Shown here in pieces: positions 45,847 through 57,966 of a DNA stretch of 64,000 nucleotides. Source of the stretch: Cryptomeria japonica (lineage: Eukaryota; Streptophyta; Pinopsida; Cupressales; Cupressaceae). Made by a program: the position numbers and the translations under genes. Position 1 is the first letter of the stretch. Every line of letters begins with the position of its first letter. A model generated the notes under the pieces. It was not told the origin of the DNA. It was given only the letters and a program-made list of their open reading frames with translations, and did not search any database. The stretch spans positions 343,723,870 to 343,787,869 of the forward strand of contig NC_081412.1 in assembly GCF_030272615.1 (NCBI RefSeq). Reading direction: 5' to 3'.

Positions 45847-47526
45847 GCAGTCATTAGTAAGAAACATGAAATACCTATCTCCTTGAATACTTATAGTTTT
45901 CATAAGACCACACAAATCAGTATGCACAAGATCAAGTAAGTTTTCTCCTAAAAAAGGCTTACCTTTGAAAGTTGAGGAAGACATCTTCCCAAGTTGACAT
46001 TCTCTGCACAAAGAATTCTCTGGTTTGTTCAGTAAAGGCAATCCTCTTACTGCCTTGATCTTACTAGCCTTTACAATATTATCAAAGTTCATATGACAAA
46101 GTCTTTTATGCCATATCCAACTGTCATCAATCTTTTCCATCAGACACCGACTTATCTTGGCATTCAACTGAAACAGGTTACCTTTGGTCTGCTTACCGGT
46201 GGCAATAAGTTCACCACTTTTACCATTTATACTGCAAACTCCACCTTTGAACTCCGGAACGAGTCGTTTATCATTTAGCTGAGCAACAATCAATAGGTTA
46301 TGCTTAAGACCTTATACCCAGTAGACATCATCTGCATTGCTCTTTCCATTCAGTGAGATGGATCCTTTACCTTTCACCAAACATAGTGCATCGTTGCCAA
46401 ATCTGACAACACCTCCATCATATTCTTCTAGAGATAGAAAATTTCTCCTATCACCAGTAATGTGGTGTGAACAACCACTATCAATTATCCACTCATTAGA
46501 GTTGTCAATGCGAGAGACAAGTGCTTTCTTGTCAGATACTTCTTCCTTTACAGCTACAAATACTATGTCTTCATTTTCTTCATCCTCAGATTCTTCATTA
46601 GTAACACCTTCATCCACTACAACAAGACAATTTCTTCTATTTCCTCCTTTATACTTTCTAAACCTCTTTGGTTTATCCTTATTCTCATTGTTAGGATAGT
46701 TAACAACTATATGTCCTATCTTATTGCAGGAAAAATATTTTAAAGGAGGCTTATCTCTATATTTTCTAGTAGCTTTTGGAAGTCTCTTGGCAAGAAGAGC
46801 TTCAAACTCCATAAGAATTTCTTCATCATCCATACCTCTGCTTTGCATGGATTCATAAATGGTACTTGCTTCTTTTCCTTTTCTAGTTGGTGCAAAAGAT
46901 TCTCTAAAAGCTAACTCAGTCTTCTCAACACTCCCATCATAGCTATTCAACTCATATGCAGTAAACTTTGCAATGATAGAGTCTAAGGATACCTTGGTTT
47001 TGTCAATAAACCTTAGTTCCTGAATAGCAGCAACTCTGATTGCATAGATTGGTAACAATGATCTCAAGACTTTACTGACAACAATGGCATCATCAATTGT
47101 TCCACTAGTGCTCTTGATATCTCCAACAACAGTCTTGATTCTTATGCCATATTGTTGAATGGTCTCACCTTCAACCATCCTCATGTCTTTAAATTTTCCT
47201 CTAAGGCTCTCTTCCTTAGATTTATTTACATGTTCATCACCCCCATAAATAGTTTCCAATGTGTCCCATACATCTTTCAGAGTGTCCTTATCTTATACAT
47301 CAATGAACTCAATATTAGACAAAATGCTAATAAGGGCTTCCATGACTTGCCCATTTTCTTGAATCTCTCTTTTTAGATCATCAGTTAAAGTGCCAATGGG
47401 AATTACATAGACATTTTCAACATAGCTCCAGTGTTGAGCAACCAAACTCTTGATATAGATCTTCATTATATCCTTCCATAATTTGAAGTTATCTCTATTG
47501 AACTTAGGACCTTCCCTCTTCATCAT
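45847..47526 (-). pseudogene. copia gag, protease and integrase N-terminus
   Basis: Minus strand from the ATG at 47526, 58 bases after the primer site. Gag family blocks include FNRDNFKLWKD, YGGDEHVNKS and GETIQQYGIRI. The zinc knuckle reads YFSCNKIGHIVVNYP: the first and last Cys are both Tyr, so zinc binding is lost. The protease core WIIDSGCSHHITGD is intact. Integrase has WHKRLCHMNF and CREC (HHCC) and DLVHTDLCG (first catalytic Asp), then the frame stops at the insertion boundary 45846. All pieces are in one frame, broken only by TAA codons near 47291 and 46312. It is better preserved than the copy at 23160. Confidence 0.9.
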
Positions 47527-47583
47527 TAAGGTAGGATATTTTACCTCAAACGGCTAAGCTTATATCACTGAGGACCTGGAGTT

Positions 47584-47595
47584 GCTCTGATACCA
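47584..47595 (-). other. Primer-binding site (initiator Met tRNA type)
   Basis: Minus strand TGGTATCAGAGC, a perfect match to the usual plant copia site, two bases after the 5' LTR. Confidence 0.92.
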
Positions 47596-47597
47596 AT

Positions 47598-49021
47598 TGA
47601 TGAATAATGATGAACAACAAATACCTTAACTAGTACTAAGAGGGGGGGGGTGAATCAGTACAGTCAAAGACTTTCTGCCAATATTTTCAAGCTAAAACAA
47701 CACTAACTGATTGTCTTCATCACTGAACTTAACCATGGCAATACCGATTAAACACAGTAAGACTTCAGACAACATAGACCAGTAAGTTTAAACACTTCAA
47801 ATACATTTAATACTTGATAGCTACTTTACCCATAAACATATGCATGTGGTGTGTCACCAATACCATAACCATTATCTCTGCATGCATAAACACTTAAACA
47901 AAGAACACTTAATCATCACATGAAAAATGCACAACACATGACACAGATTTTTCACGTGGAAACCCAAATGGGAAAAACCATGGCGGGGATGAATACCCAC
48001 AAGCTTGTCTTTGAACTCTTTTGAAGCTCGCTTTGTTATGAGCCTGGTCTGGTTAAAGACTTTATAATAAGGTTTTGTTAGGAACTGATCCTATTAAAGA
48101 TCACCTAGTTAAGGGATGGCTATATACCCTATTAAATGTTGAAACCCTGTTAAAGGTTACCTTGCTAGAGGATTTGAAGAACTCAATGAACTTGAGTCAC
48201 CTGGTTAGAGGATTTACAGTAAGCCTGTTAAAGATACCCGACAAAGGTATTTTCCTTTTGTTGAAATAATTAGAAGACAATAGGTAAAGCTTTGATCTGA
48301 TAAGAACACTATGTGCTAAGGTAGATCCTTTTCAGTTCCTCTACTTTTGCAATCACACTCTGCAGTTTTCTCTTACTGGTCTGGCAAGTATCTCATCACT
48401 TGGATGCACACACAACATTTACCAACAAATTACAATAACAAACATCATTGACCTTATAGACAACAATTAGGTCAGTAGCATAAACCCTAAACCCTAAGCA
48501 TTTTAGGTTTACAATACAAGCGGTCCAATCCTGACCATCCAAACACTTTGCATAGAGAAATACAATTTCAAACAGATCACAAGACAATCTGCATCATGTA
48601 TTCTTCACTACACATATAAATTAGTAACTCATCACACTTTCTTCTCATACCGCTAAGAAGAATGTTCATTCTTGAGGTAGACATTTAATGCAGTCAATCT
48701 TCTCATGCAAGATCCTCAAGGAAATCCTTCATGTGCGCAAATTTGATGTGGCATCACGATCTCATCTTCATCTCTTAGCTTACTTAACATAGAATTTCAT
48801 TGGTTTCATTGCACAAGCGAGATTGCCAAACTAGAAATCCTAGATCTGAGACTACCAACTGGTAGTCACACTTAGTGAAACTCCAACACTGGTTCACTGG
48901 ATTTCTTCATACCGGTTCACCAACTTCTTCCAATCTTCATATCAGTTCACTTACACTTATTGACATCAATGACAACATACATTATCATCATATCAACATA
49001 TCGGTTCATCATATACCAACA
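47598..49021 (-). repeat. 5' LTR of the minus-strand copia element
   Basis: Minus-strand start TGTTGGTATATGATG at 49021. It matches 37117-38522 with scattered differences and small indels. Confidence 0.92.
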
Positions 49022-51490
49022 ATATTTAAATCATCACAAATCTTTTCCACCTATGTGCTGATGACTTTTTCTGCCTCTTCCTTCCATAAATGTAAGGGCT
49101 TAGTTACCACTTTTTCATTCTGAATACCAGGCATAAGTGTCTCATTCATCTCACCAAAATTCCTCATCAACTCTCTTATTTCTCTCTCTATATTGTCTAG
49201 CAGCATTTGGGCTTCTTGCATTGATTTTACCAACAAATAAGTTAGCTGAAGTGTAGGTGGCCTTTCAACATGGTACTTTGAAGCCACTGGCATTATCCTG
49301 AGCTCGTTTCCCCTCTATAACCACTTTCTGAATAAAGGTATTGCTACCTCTTTAACTTTATCAAAACTTTGAATAACATTAAATAATAAAGAATATAAAG
49401 AATGAATACTATTCAGTCTACTGTCTACTTTCTCATTTAAATGAGTCAACACAGAGCTGACTATCTCCCTTTGCTTACTAGCAAATCGATCTTCTGACTC
49501 CTTTAGCTTTTGTTCCAGCTCATTAATCTTTTCCAAAATTTGATCTCTTGTTGGGTCAGTAGATCTAGTGGGCTCAAGTTCATCATCAACATATGGTACT
49601 AGCAGTGCTATTGGAGTATCAGTCTCACTGTCAAATTAGACTGATGCATTTATGTGTGAAACTGGTGGAGACCCAGATGTTGATGGGACCAATGCAATAT
49701 CAAGGACTAAAGAAGGCGCTCCTAGTTGTCTCAATTCAAGGAGTTGTACTTTAAATTGTAGCTCCACACATTTATGTTGAACTGCATTATAATCATTAAA
49801 AAGCTTCTCAAATTTCTTCATTAATTCCTGCTTCTCTTTAGCTTCCCTTTTCACAGTTTCATGGGCCAATTTGGCTATATCAACAACTAAATTTGAGGCC
49901 TCAACATTTGATGTATCAAAGGATCTCTTTACAATGAGAATTCCATTTAGTTTTAGATTTATATCATTTATATCAGGCCTCCTAGGCTCCTATTCTAGTG
50001 ACCATATCGCCAAGGTTGCATAATCATCTCTAAAATCTGATCCTTTTAATGCAAACCTTGTCTCTTCTTTTGAAATGAACTGCTGGTCTCTTAATTTCCT
50101 GATCGTATCAAAAGACACTACATCACCTATGTCCCACTATGGCAGAATTAAAACACGAGCCTGAGTCACAATCTTTCTACCTTCATTTATAGTGATTTCT
50201 TTAAATTCCTCCATTATTTCAGTCTTGACCTCTTCTTGATTTTTTTGGTCAGACTTGTCTGGCCTTTAGGCCATTCTCTCAGCACTTCTCTTCTTGTATT
50301 AATCTATTTTCACCTTCCACATCATTTGAAACAAGGTCAGGCTTTTCACAAAAGCTTAATCCTTAAGGAATTTGTCACATGCCTCCTTCCTACCATACCT
50401 AAAAACTCTTACTTGAATATCCATAGAAGTGATATCAAATTCCAGAGTGGGTGGCATAGGAGGAATACCAATTTGAATTTTTTCATTTGTAATTTCAATA
50501 GTGTCTTCATCCTGTTGTTCTCCCATTTGCTGATCTTCTCCCTATTCTTCAAACTATCTGGGAGGTGAAGAAGGCACATGTGGTTGTGAGGGACTTCTGT
50601 CTAAATCTTCAAGATCAATAATCTTGATTCCTTTTAAAGGTCTAACCTGCACCTTTGGGGCTGGCTCTACTTTCATTATTTTCTTTCCTTTCCTCTTCAC
50701 CAACTTCCCACTATCCCTACTACTTCCACTCTCTTCTTCGCTACTCTCCTCATCCCTTATTCTTTTTATGACAATATTACCTCTTGGAGGGGGCACATAA
50801 CTAGGTCTAGTTTCTTCCATCCCATTCATTCTATGAGGTGGAGGAGGAGGTGAGATTGGTTGTTTCATTCACATTTGGCAAATTAGGGCTGCATCTTCAA
50901 GGGTAATAGGTGTAGGTCATTGTATTCTTCTCATCTCAACTTGGTGGCTATGGGATTCCTCAATTTTTGTCTTCTTCTATTTTAAAGTGATGATCAACTT
51001 ATTAAAATTATTCATAATAAAAACAATTTTGGCAAAGAATGGAGTGCAAATTCTTAATGGATCATAACTAGGATCCATTTTCTGTACAATTGTCCATAGC
51101 TTCCTGAAAGATATCAACTTCTCCTTCCTCCAATCTTGAGTAGTGAGATCAAATTTTTTTCTAATTATATACTGAGGAAAATTGTGTTCACGAGGCAATG
51201 CAACTCCCTTTATTCTTTGCCTGAAAATATTATAGAATCCCTCTGGGTCACTATGCCTAATTACACTAAATCCTAAGTAATATGGTGCAAAGAGTTTATC
51301 AAAATGCACATATCCTCCTTTCATAATTGCAAAGTATGGAATAGTAGTGTAATCAGGGAAGATAGTTCCCTTGCCCTTACCTTTCAATTCCCTATCATGA
51401 ATACAACCTATCTACCGGATTACTTCAACAAAACCTAATCTCAAAGGGACATTAAAAGGTAGCACATATGGCTAACCAGGGAGACCATAA
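49022..51490 (-). pseudogene. ORF-X, minus-strand copy (middle and C-terminal part)
   Basis: About 820 codons remain in one minus-strand frame, with only nonsense codons as damage. It aligns with the plus-strand ORF-X at 58367-61883: KGKGTIFP and MKGGYVHFDKLFAPY match RGKGTIFP and KELFKPY, MDPSYDPL matches FDSSYDPL, and VLILP-WDI matches VLILPEWDI. Segments in order: conserved globular block (to about 50980), Pro/Ser/acidic disordered stretch (PISPPPPPHR, EESSEEESGSSRDSGK, 50560-50870), a second conserved block (about 49900-50230), and Lys/Glu-rich coiled coil (49050-49870). Its N-terminal third is missing because a copia element inserted at 51490. No gag, pol, membrane or signal motif is seen. 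Function unknown. Confidence 0.75.
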
Positions 51491-52981
51491 TGTTGGCAAT
51501 ATTACAAGGATATTGAGAAGGTTGTTGATGATTATGGACATAACTGATTAAAGATGTTTTACTATCTTGATATTATTATTTTGTCATTGATGTCAAGAAA
51601 TTGATTTTCTAATTCAGTATGATGTTGCCATATCTTAAGAAATATGATATGAAGATTATAAAGAAGTCGGTAAAGACACAAGAAAGAAAATGATGAATAA
51701 GGGGATAAGTTATTCAATGGGCAACTCTACCGAGTTAGACAATGATGAGATATTGATGTTTTAGATTGTTTAACATCATACATATGTTGTAAAATGTAAA
51801 GGTTAATACTATACTATGTTATCAAGCAAAGAACCTAGTCGGTAAACCCTAAGGAACCTAGGCAGTAAACCCTAAGGTTATCGCAGTCGGTTAATGAAGA
51901 CAAAATGTCTACTGAGTGAAGTTTAGTATTCACCGAGTTGTAATCGAGCTATAACAGAATACATTAAATGTTTACATGTGATATTTAATGAAAGATGCTG
52001 ATGAGCTGGAGTGGATCAATGATTGGCAAGCCGTAAAAGAAGTTTGTTAAATGAATCTAAGGCAATGGAAAGTCGGCAAGAAGATCTACAACTCTGATTG
52101 AACCGCATTACCCTAACACACGTTCCAAGGTGATTGTGCAAGTTCTAAGGCAGGGTAAAACATTTTCAGATCGAAAGATACAATATACCTGGACAAGATT
52201 GAAGATCTGATGGCTATGATTGATCATGGGAAATGTGATCAGGGAGATTAAGCAGTTAGAAGATTGTTTATAAATAAGGAACTATTGATAAACAATGCAT
52301 GCGGGTAAGTGTATGCACAAGGATGCTACATAGTGATTACCAAGCACAGAAGCTTGAAGACCTATTAGAATAATAGAGTATTGATGCCCAATAGATAGAC
52401 AAGATTAGTTCTATGTCTAGATTTTATTGAACAAATAGGAATCTGCTTTAGCATTTTAGATGTGAAGTTGCAGATAGATTGTATTACTGTTATTTTTTGA
52501 AAGTGATAGGAAATCTCTTAACCGAGTAGACTTAACAGTCTTATATATAAATCCTCTAACAAGGTGACATTCTGATTGAGTGTTTGAAATCCTTTGACAA
52601 GGTCACTTCTAACAAAGTGAAGATCCTAACAGATCTGAGGGAAATCCCTTAACCGGGTCACATCTAGCAATGTGTTTGTAATCTTTAACAGGATTTTCTT
52701 TTAATCGAGCATACTCTAGAAGAGTATATTTCTTAGTGGGTCCGAAATCCCACAGTGGTTTTTCCCTATTTGGGTTTCCACGTTAAATCTGGTGTTATGA
52801 GGTTTATATTGTTCACATGCTTTTGAGTTTGCATGGTTGACATTTTTTGATTATATGACTGATATATGTTACTGAGGTTGAATCTAATGTTTTTATGGAT
52901 GATTAAGTTTGTATGATTCACCCCCCCCTCTCATCTTGTTCACTATTGGATCTATACTTATATTAAGTATTAGAACTATCA
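51491..52981 (+). repeat. 5' LTR (1,491 bp)
   Basis: TGTTGGCAATATTAC to AGAACTATCA. It contains repeated AACCGGGT/AACAAGGT blocks at 52510-52700 and a C-run near 52920. Confidence 0.92.
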
Positions 52982-52983
52982 AT

Positions 52984-52995
52984 TGGTATCAGAGC
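52984..52995 (+). other. Primer-binding site (initiator Met tRNA type)
   Basis: TGGTATCAGAGC, perfect, two bases after the LTR. Confidence 0.95.
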
Positions 52996-53045
52996 TTTGG
53001 ACTCCAAAAGGAAAGTTTAAAGGCACTTGAGTTAAAGATCCAAAG

Positions 53046-55370
53046 ATGTATAAGAGGGATGCACCTAAGCTAAATAAGTCAAGTTTCTCTACATGGTAGA
53101 AAAGGATGAAGCTACATCTATTAGGAGTTGGAGAATATGCTATATACTATCTAGAGAATGATTTTGTTGCACCGAGCACCTATCCATTGACTATGGAAGA
53201 GATAAAGGCGAAGCAAAAACATATTCAAGCAATGATTGAAATAAAATCTGCATTGACCGATTCTGAGTTTAGTGATCTAGAAGGCTGCAATGATGCAAAG
53301 GCAATGTGGACTAAGCTCATATCTATATATGGAGGAGATGAACTTGTTCAAAGAGAAAAAGTTGATAGTCTAAGAGGACAACTTGAATCTATGAGGATGA
53401 ATGAAGGTGAGAACATAACCCAGTACAGTACAAGACTAACGGAGATTGTAAATCAAATCAAAGGAGTAGGAGGAACTATTGAAGAAAAGGATGTGACAAG
53501 TAAGTTGTTAAGAACCCTTTTACCTGCCTATGCAATCTGAGTCTCTACAATCAATGAATTGAGATCTGTACCTAATATGCCAGTTTCCTTAGATGCTACT
53601 ATTGGTAAGCTACATGCATTTGAGTTAAGTAATTTTGATAACAGTTGGTCATTGGTAAATAAAGTTGAATCTGCATTTAGTTCTTTTCATCTGAATGAAT
53701 CTAATGATTACAATGAAAGAAAGTATAAGTACTCTGAAGGAGATCACAGTGGAGCAAGTGAAATATTTTGGAAGAACATGGAGGAGGTACACAAACTGTA
53801 TGAAGAAATCAGAAAGCAAGAAGAGTTTGAAGCACTATTGGCCAAAAGGTTACCGAGAGGCAAATGTAAGTATAAAGGAAAACTACCTTTGAAATGTTTC
53901 AATTGTGATAAGATTGGACATATGGCTTCTAACTATCCTAACAAAGATTTCACTAAAAAGAGAGATTACCGAGATGACAGATAGAAAGATAATCATTACA
54001 GAGGACACCGAGACTTCAAAAGAAGAAAGACATGCTTAATTGCTGATGAGGAATCTGAAGATGATAAATCAGATGAGACTGATACAGAGGAAGTTGTTTA
54101 TGTGGCTATCAAGGATGGATCAGATGAAGAAAGGTATGAAGAAAAAGCCCTAATATCTCACATAAACACTAATGATTCTTGGATTATAGATAGTGCATGT
54201 TCACATCATATGACAGGAGATAAACACAAATTTGTTATGTTAGAAGATTATGATGGAGGCTATGTTAGATTTGGTCATGATGCACCATGTCCGGTAAGAG
54301 GTAAAGGATCCATAACACTTCTTGATAAAGCAAGATGCAATGATGTTTATTGGGTTGAAGGTTTGAAATATAATTTGTTGAGTGTAGCACAACTAAACAA
54401 CACATGTTACCAAATAGAATTTCAGAAAGGAATTGTCAAAGTTCATGACAAGAATGGAAAGTTAGCTGCTACTGGGACACAAAAAAAAGGTAATACATTT
54501 CACCTTGACTCAACTCACAATAAGTGTTTGCATGCAAAGATTGATAATACCTGGATATGGCATAAAAGGTTTTGTCATGTTAATTTTGATAATCTGATCA
54601 AGATAAGCAAGAAGCACAGAGTAAGAGGTCTACCGAGTCTTGAAAAACCTGAGAATGCTATGTGCCGAGGATGCCAGATGGGTAAGATGACAAGATCCAG
54701 CTTTACAAGTAAGTCCTACACTTCTAAGGGAATTTTAGATCTTGTGCACACTGATCTTTGTGGTCCTATGAAAGTTCAAAGTCATTATGGTGATAAGTAT
54801 TTCATATTATTTGTGGATGACTATTCAAGGATGATGTCAGTAATGTTTTTAAAAGAAATATCAGAAGCTTTTCAAATGTTTAAGTGGTACAAGGCTAGAG
54901 TTGAAAATGAAACAGGAAGACAACTGAAATGTCTTAGATCAGATAGAGGAGGAGAGTTCACATCTGATGAGTTCAACCTATTCTGCAATGATCATGGTAT
55001 TAAAAGACAAGTCTCTACACCGAGAACTCCACAACAGAATGGAATAGCTAGAAGAAGAAATAGATCTATTGTGGATTGTGCTAGAACACTGATGATTGAG
55101 AAGAAGGTTCCACAAACATTTTGGAGAGAAGCAATAAGCACAGCTGTTTACACCTTGAACCGAGTTCAATTGAAGAAAGGTACTTTGAAGACACCTTATG
55201 AAATCTGGTATGGCAAGAAACCTAATGTAAGTTATTTTAAGATCTTTGGAAGTAAATTCTATGTTCATAAAGATGATAGAAATGGCAAGTTTGATAAGAA
55301 AAGTGAAGAAGGAACATTTATAGGATATTCTTCTAGAAGCAAAGCATTTAAATGTGATCAAATCATCTAA
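53046..55370 (+). pseudogene. copia gag, protease and integrase
   Basis: One frame from the ATG at 53046 (51 bases after the primer site) to 55370, with three internal stops: a TAG near 53097, a TGA at 53538-53540 and a TAG near 53982. Gag has the FSTW, IYGGDELVQ and GENITQYSTRL blocks of copia gag. The knuckle CFNCDKIGHMASNYP has its last Cys replaced by Tyr. Protease core WIIDSACSHHMTGD keeps the Asp. Integrase: WHKRFCHVNF and CRGC (HHCC), DLVHTDLCGP and RSDRGGEFTSDEF (two catalytic Asp). The block normally reading GIAERKNR is GIARRRNR, so the catalytic Glu is lost. FGSKFYVHKDD and [13 protein letters not shown] close the integrase C-terminus, where a frameshift occurs near 55360. Confidence 0.92.
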
Positions 55371-57222
55371 CAAAATAGTAGAAAGTGCAAATGTGAAAAT
55401 TGATGAATTTGCAGAAAGAACTGATGAAAGGAATTCCAAAGAACCGGAAGACTATGATGAATTTGTCTATGTGCAATTGAGAAGTCCTACCGAGATAACT
55501 GTTGAAGAGAATGAAGAAAATATCCAGTTACCGAGTGATGAAGAAGATCATACAGAGCCTACCAAGCCTATATTAGCCAAGTATGTCAGAAGACACCATG
55601 CACCAAGTCAGATTATAGGAGATAAGGATGATCCAATGATGACAAGGAACAAACTGAGACAGAACACATGTTTGATATCTGAATTTGAACCTAGAATAGT
55701 GAAAGAGGCATTTAACAGTGAAGATTGGATAAATGCTATGACTGAAGAGATTGATCAAATAAAAAAGAATGACACATGGACACTGGTCCCAAGACCGAAG
55801 GACAAAAATGTAATCAGTACAAAGTGGATCTTCAGAAACAAGCTAAATGAGAAAGGTGAGGTCATTCGGAACAAAGCAAGATTGGTTTGCAAAGGTTATG
55901 CCCAAGAAGAAGGAATTGATTATGGTGAGACTTTTGTACCTGTTGCTAGACTTGAAGGAGTAAGAACATTGTTGGCATATGCTGCTTTCAAGAACTTCAA
56001 GGTATATCAAATGGATGTCAAATCTACATTTCTGAATGGAATATTAGAAGAAAAAGTTTTTATTGAACAACCTGAAGGATTTGTTGAAGACAATAATAAA
56101 GATCAGGTATGTAAATTGAACAAAGCTTTATATGGTCTGAAACAAGAACCTAGAGCATGGTATGAAAGATTGCACTCTTATTTGATTAAGATTGGTTTTA
56201 TAAGGACAAGTGAGAACAACAACATGTACATGAAGAATGATGAAAATGGAATACTGATCTCAGCCATATTTGTTGATGATATTATATTTTGTGGAAATGA
56301 CTCTTTATGCAAGAACTTTGGAAATGAAATGAGAAAAGAATTTGAGATGTCATTAATCGGTGAGATAAAGTATTTTATAGGCTTATAGATACTGCAAATG
56401 AAAAATGAGATTTTCATTACTCAATCCAAATACATAAAGGAAATCTTGAAGAAATTTGGAATGGAGGATTCAAAGCCAGTAAGTACTCCCATGACTACCA
56501 ACTGTAAACTATCAAAGAATGATGAATCTACATCTGTTGATGAGACACTCTATCGATCCATGATTGGAAAACTACAATATGTTGTTCACAGCAGGCCAGA
56601 TATAACACATGTAGTAGGTATTGTTGCAAGATTCTCTGCAGATCCTAAGGAAATACACATGACAGCAATCAAAAGAATTTTCAGATACTTGAAAGGCACT
56701 GAAGATTATGACTTAGTATATCAGAAAGGAAATGATTTTGATCTAAAAGTTTATACTGATGCTGATTGGGCAGGCAACATTGATGATAGAAAAAGCACAA
56801 GTGGAGGAGCTTTCTTCTTAGGAGAAAGACTAGTGAGTTGGCTTAGCAAGAAACAAGGATGTGTTTCTCAGTCAACAGCCGAAGCTGAATATGTTGCAGC
56901 AGCACTAAATTGTACCAACATCGCATGGATCAAACAACTGTTGGAAGGTATAAATGAGAAAGTTACTGAGCTAGTAACTATATTCTGTGACAATACTAGT
57001 GCCATTAATATTTCAAAGAACCCTGTTATGCACTCTAAGACAAAGCACATCTCTATCAAATATCATTATCTTAGAGAAGAAGCTCAAGAGAAGAAAGTGG
57101 TGTTGGAATATGTCAACACAAAGGAGCAAATAGCTGATATCTTCACCAAGCCACTACCAAAGGACACTTTTGAATATCTCAGAAGTAAGTTAGGGGTCCT
57201 ACCCCCATCTTTTACTCACTGA
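55354..57222 (+). pseudogene. copia reverse transcriptase and RNase H
   Basis: Frame continues after the integrase frameshift. [13 protein letters not shown] and an acidic linker lead to [59 protein letters not shown] and [11 protein letters not shown] (active site). A TAG at 56386-56388 in place of a Gln codon separates this from the RT connection and RNase H (56398-57222). RNase H keeps TDADWAGN, AEAEYVAAALNCT, CDNTSAINISKN, HSKTKHISIKYH and ADIFTKPLPK. Apart from the nonsense codon and upstream frameshift the enzyme motifs look intact. It converts element RNA to DNA in the cytoplasmic particle. Confidence 0.92.
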
Positions 57223-57476
57223 CCGAGTTCGGTGAAAGCATCACTTCGATGACTCTATTGAATATCTTTTGGGGAGTTGATGCTGGAGTGATACACTTTA
57301 GAATGTTTTTCTAAAAGTGTACTGGAAATAATACTCGGATAATACAGAAAATGATACAGGGAATAGGAATTGTAAACAAATGCTCTGACCGAGACTTAGT
57401 TGATACACAATAGGAGGAAATAACTTCTTATAGAAAGAAATTATGTTTTAGTTCTATTCTTTTTGGCATTGTTTTC

Positions 57477-57490
57477 AAAGGGGGAGAAGA
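57477..57490 (+). other. Secondary polypurine tract
   Basis: AAAGGGGGAGAAGA preceded by TTTGGCATTGTTTTC. Another purine run, GGGGGAGAG, is at 57580-57588. Confidence 0.6.
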
Positions 57491-57663
57491 CCAAGAAGGA
57501 GAAGATCTAACCTAAAAAAGACTGAGAGAAGACTATAGATTGAAATAAAGACTGAAAACAAAAGAGAAGTCTAATGTATGGGGGAGAGCATTTCAGCATT
57601 TCAGAATCACAACAATCGGAATTTTTTTTTAAGGTCAAATCAATTGGTTTTCCCATCAATGCC

Positions 57664-57675
57664 AAAGGGGGAGAT
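57664..57675 (+). other. Primary polypurine tract
   Basis: AAAGGGGGAGAT immediately before TGTTGG of the 3' LTR. Confidence 0.88.
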
Positions 57676-57966
57676 TGTTGGCAATATTACAAGGATATTG
57701 AGAAGGTTGTTGATGATTATGGACATAACTGATTAAAGATGTTTTACTATCTTGATATTATTATTTTGTCATTGATGTCAAGAAATTGATTTTCTAATTC
57801 AGTATGATGTTGCCATATCTTAAGAAATATGATATGAAGATTATAAAGAAGTCGGTAAAGACACAGGAAAGAATATGATGAATAAGGGGATAAGTTATTC
57901 AATGGGCAACTCTACCGAGTCAGACAATGATGAGATCTTGATGTTTTAGATTGTTTAACATCATAC
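57676..57966 (+). repeat. 3' LTR, first 291 bp only
   Basis: Matches 51491-51782 almost exactly, then breaks after AACATCATAC. Beyond that point sequence belongs to the plus-strand ORF-X region. Confidence 0.9.

Larger units (their letters stand above)
37117..49021 (-). mobile_element. Ty1/copia retrotransposon, minus strand, inside ORF-X and itself interrupted
   Basis: LTRs at 47598-49021 (5') and 37117-38522 (3') with minus-strand ends TGTTGG and ATCA, an intact TGGTATCAGAGC primer site, gag-PR-INT-RT-RNase H in copia order, and polypurine tracts. Flanks read AATAT and GATAC on the minus strand. They share the middle ATA and differ by two transitions, so they are likely a decayed target duplication. 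A 4.6-kb insertion with duplication CTTGA splits integrase. Without it the element would be about 7.3 kb. It inserted in the coding frame of ORF-X. Confidence 0.92.
51491..57966 (+). mobile_element. Ty1/copia retrotransposon, best preserved in the window, 3' LTR truncated
   Basis: 5' LTR 51491-52981, perfect TGGTATCAGAGC primer site, gag-PR-INT-RT-RNase H from 53046 to 57222, polypurine tracts, and the first 291 bp of the 3' LTR (57676-57966). It inserted into the minus-strand ORF-X copy. The left flank ends CATAA, but truncation on the right prevents a target-duplication test. Coding damage is limited to about four nonsense codons and one frameshift, so it is probably among the younger insertions. 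Confidence 0.92.
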
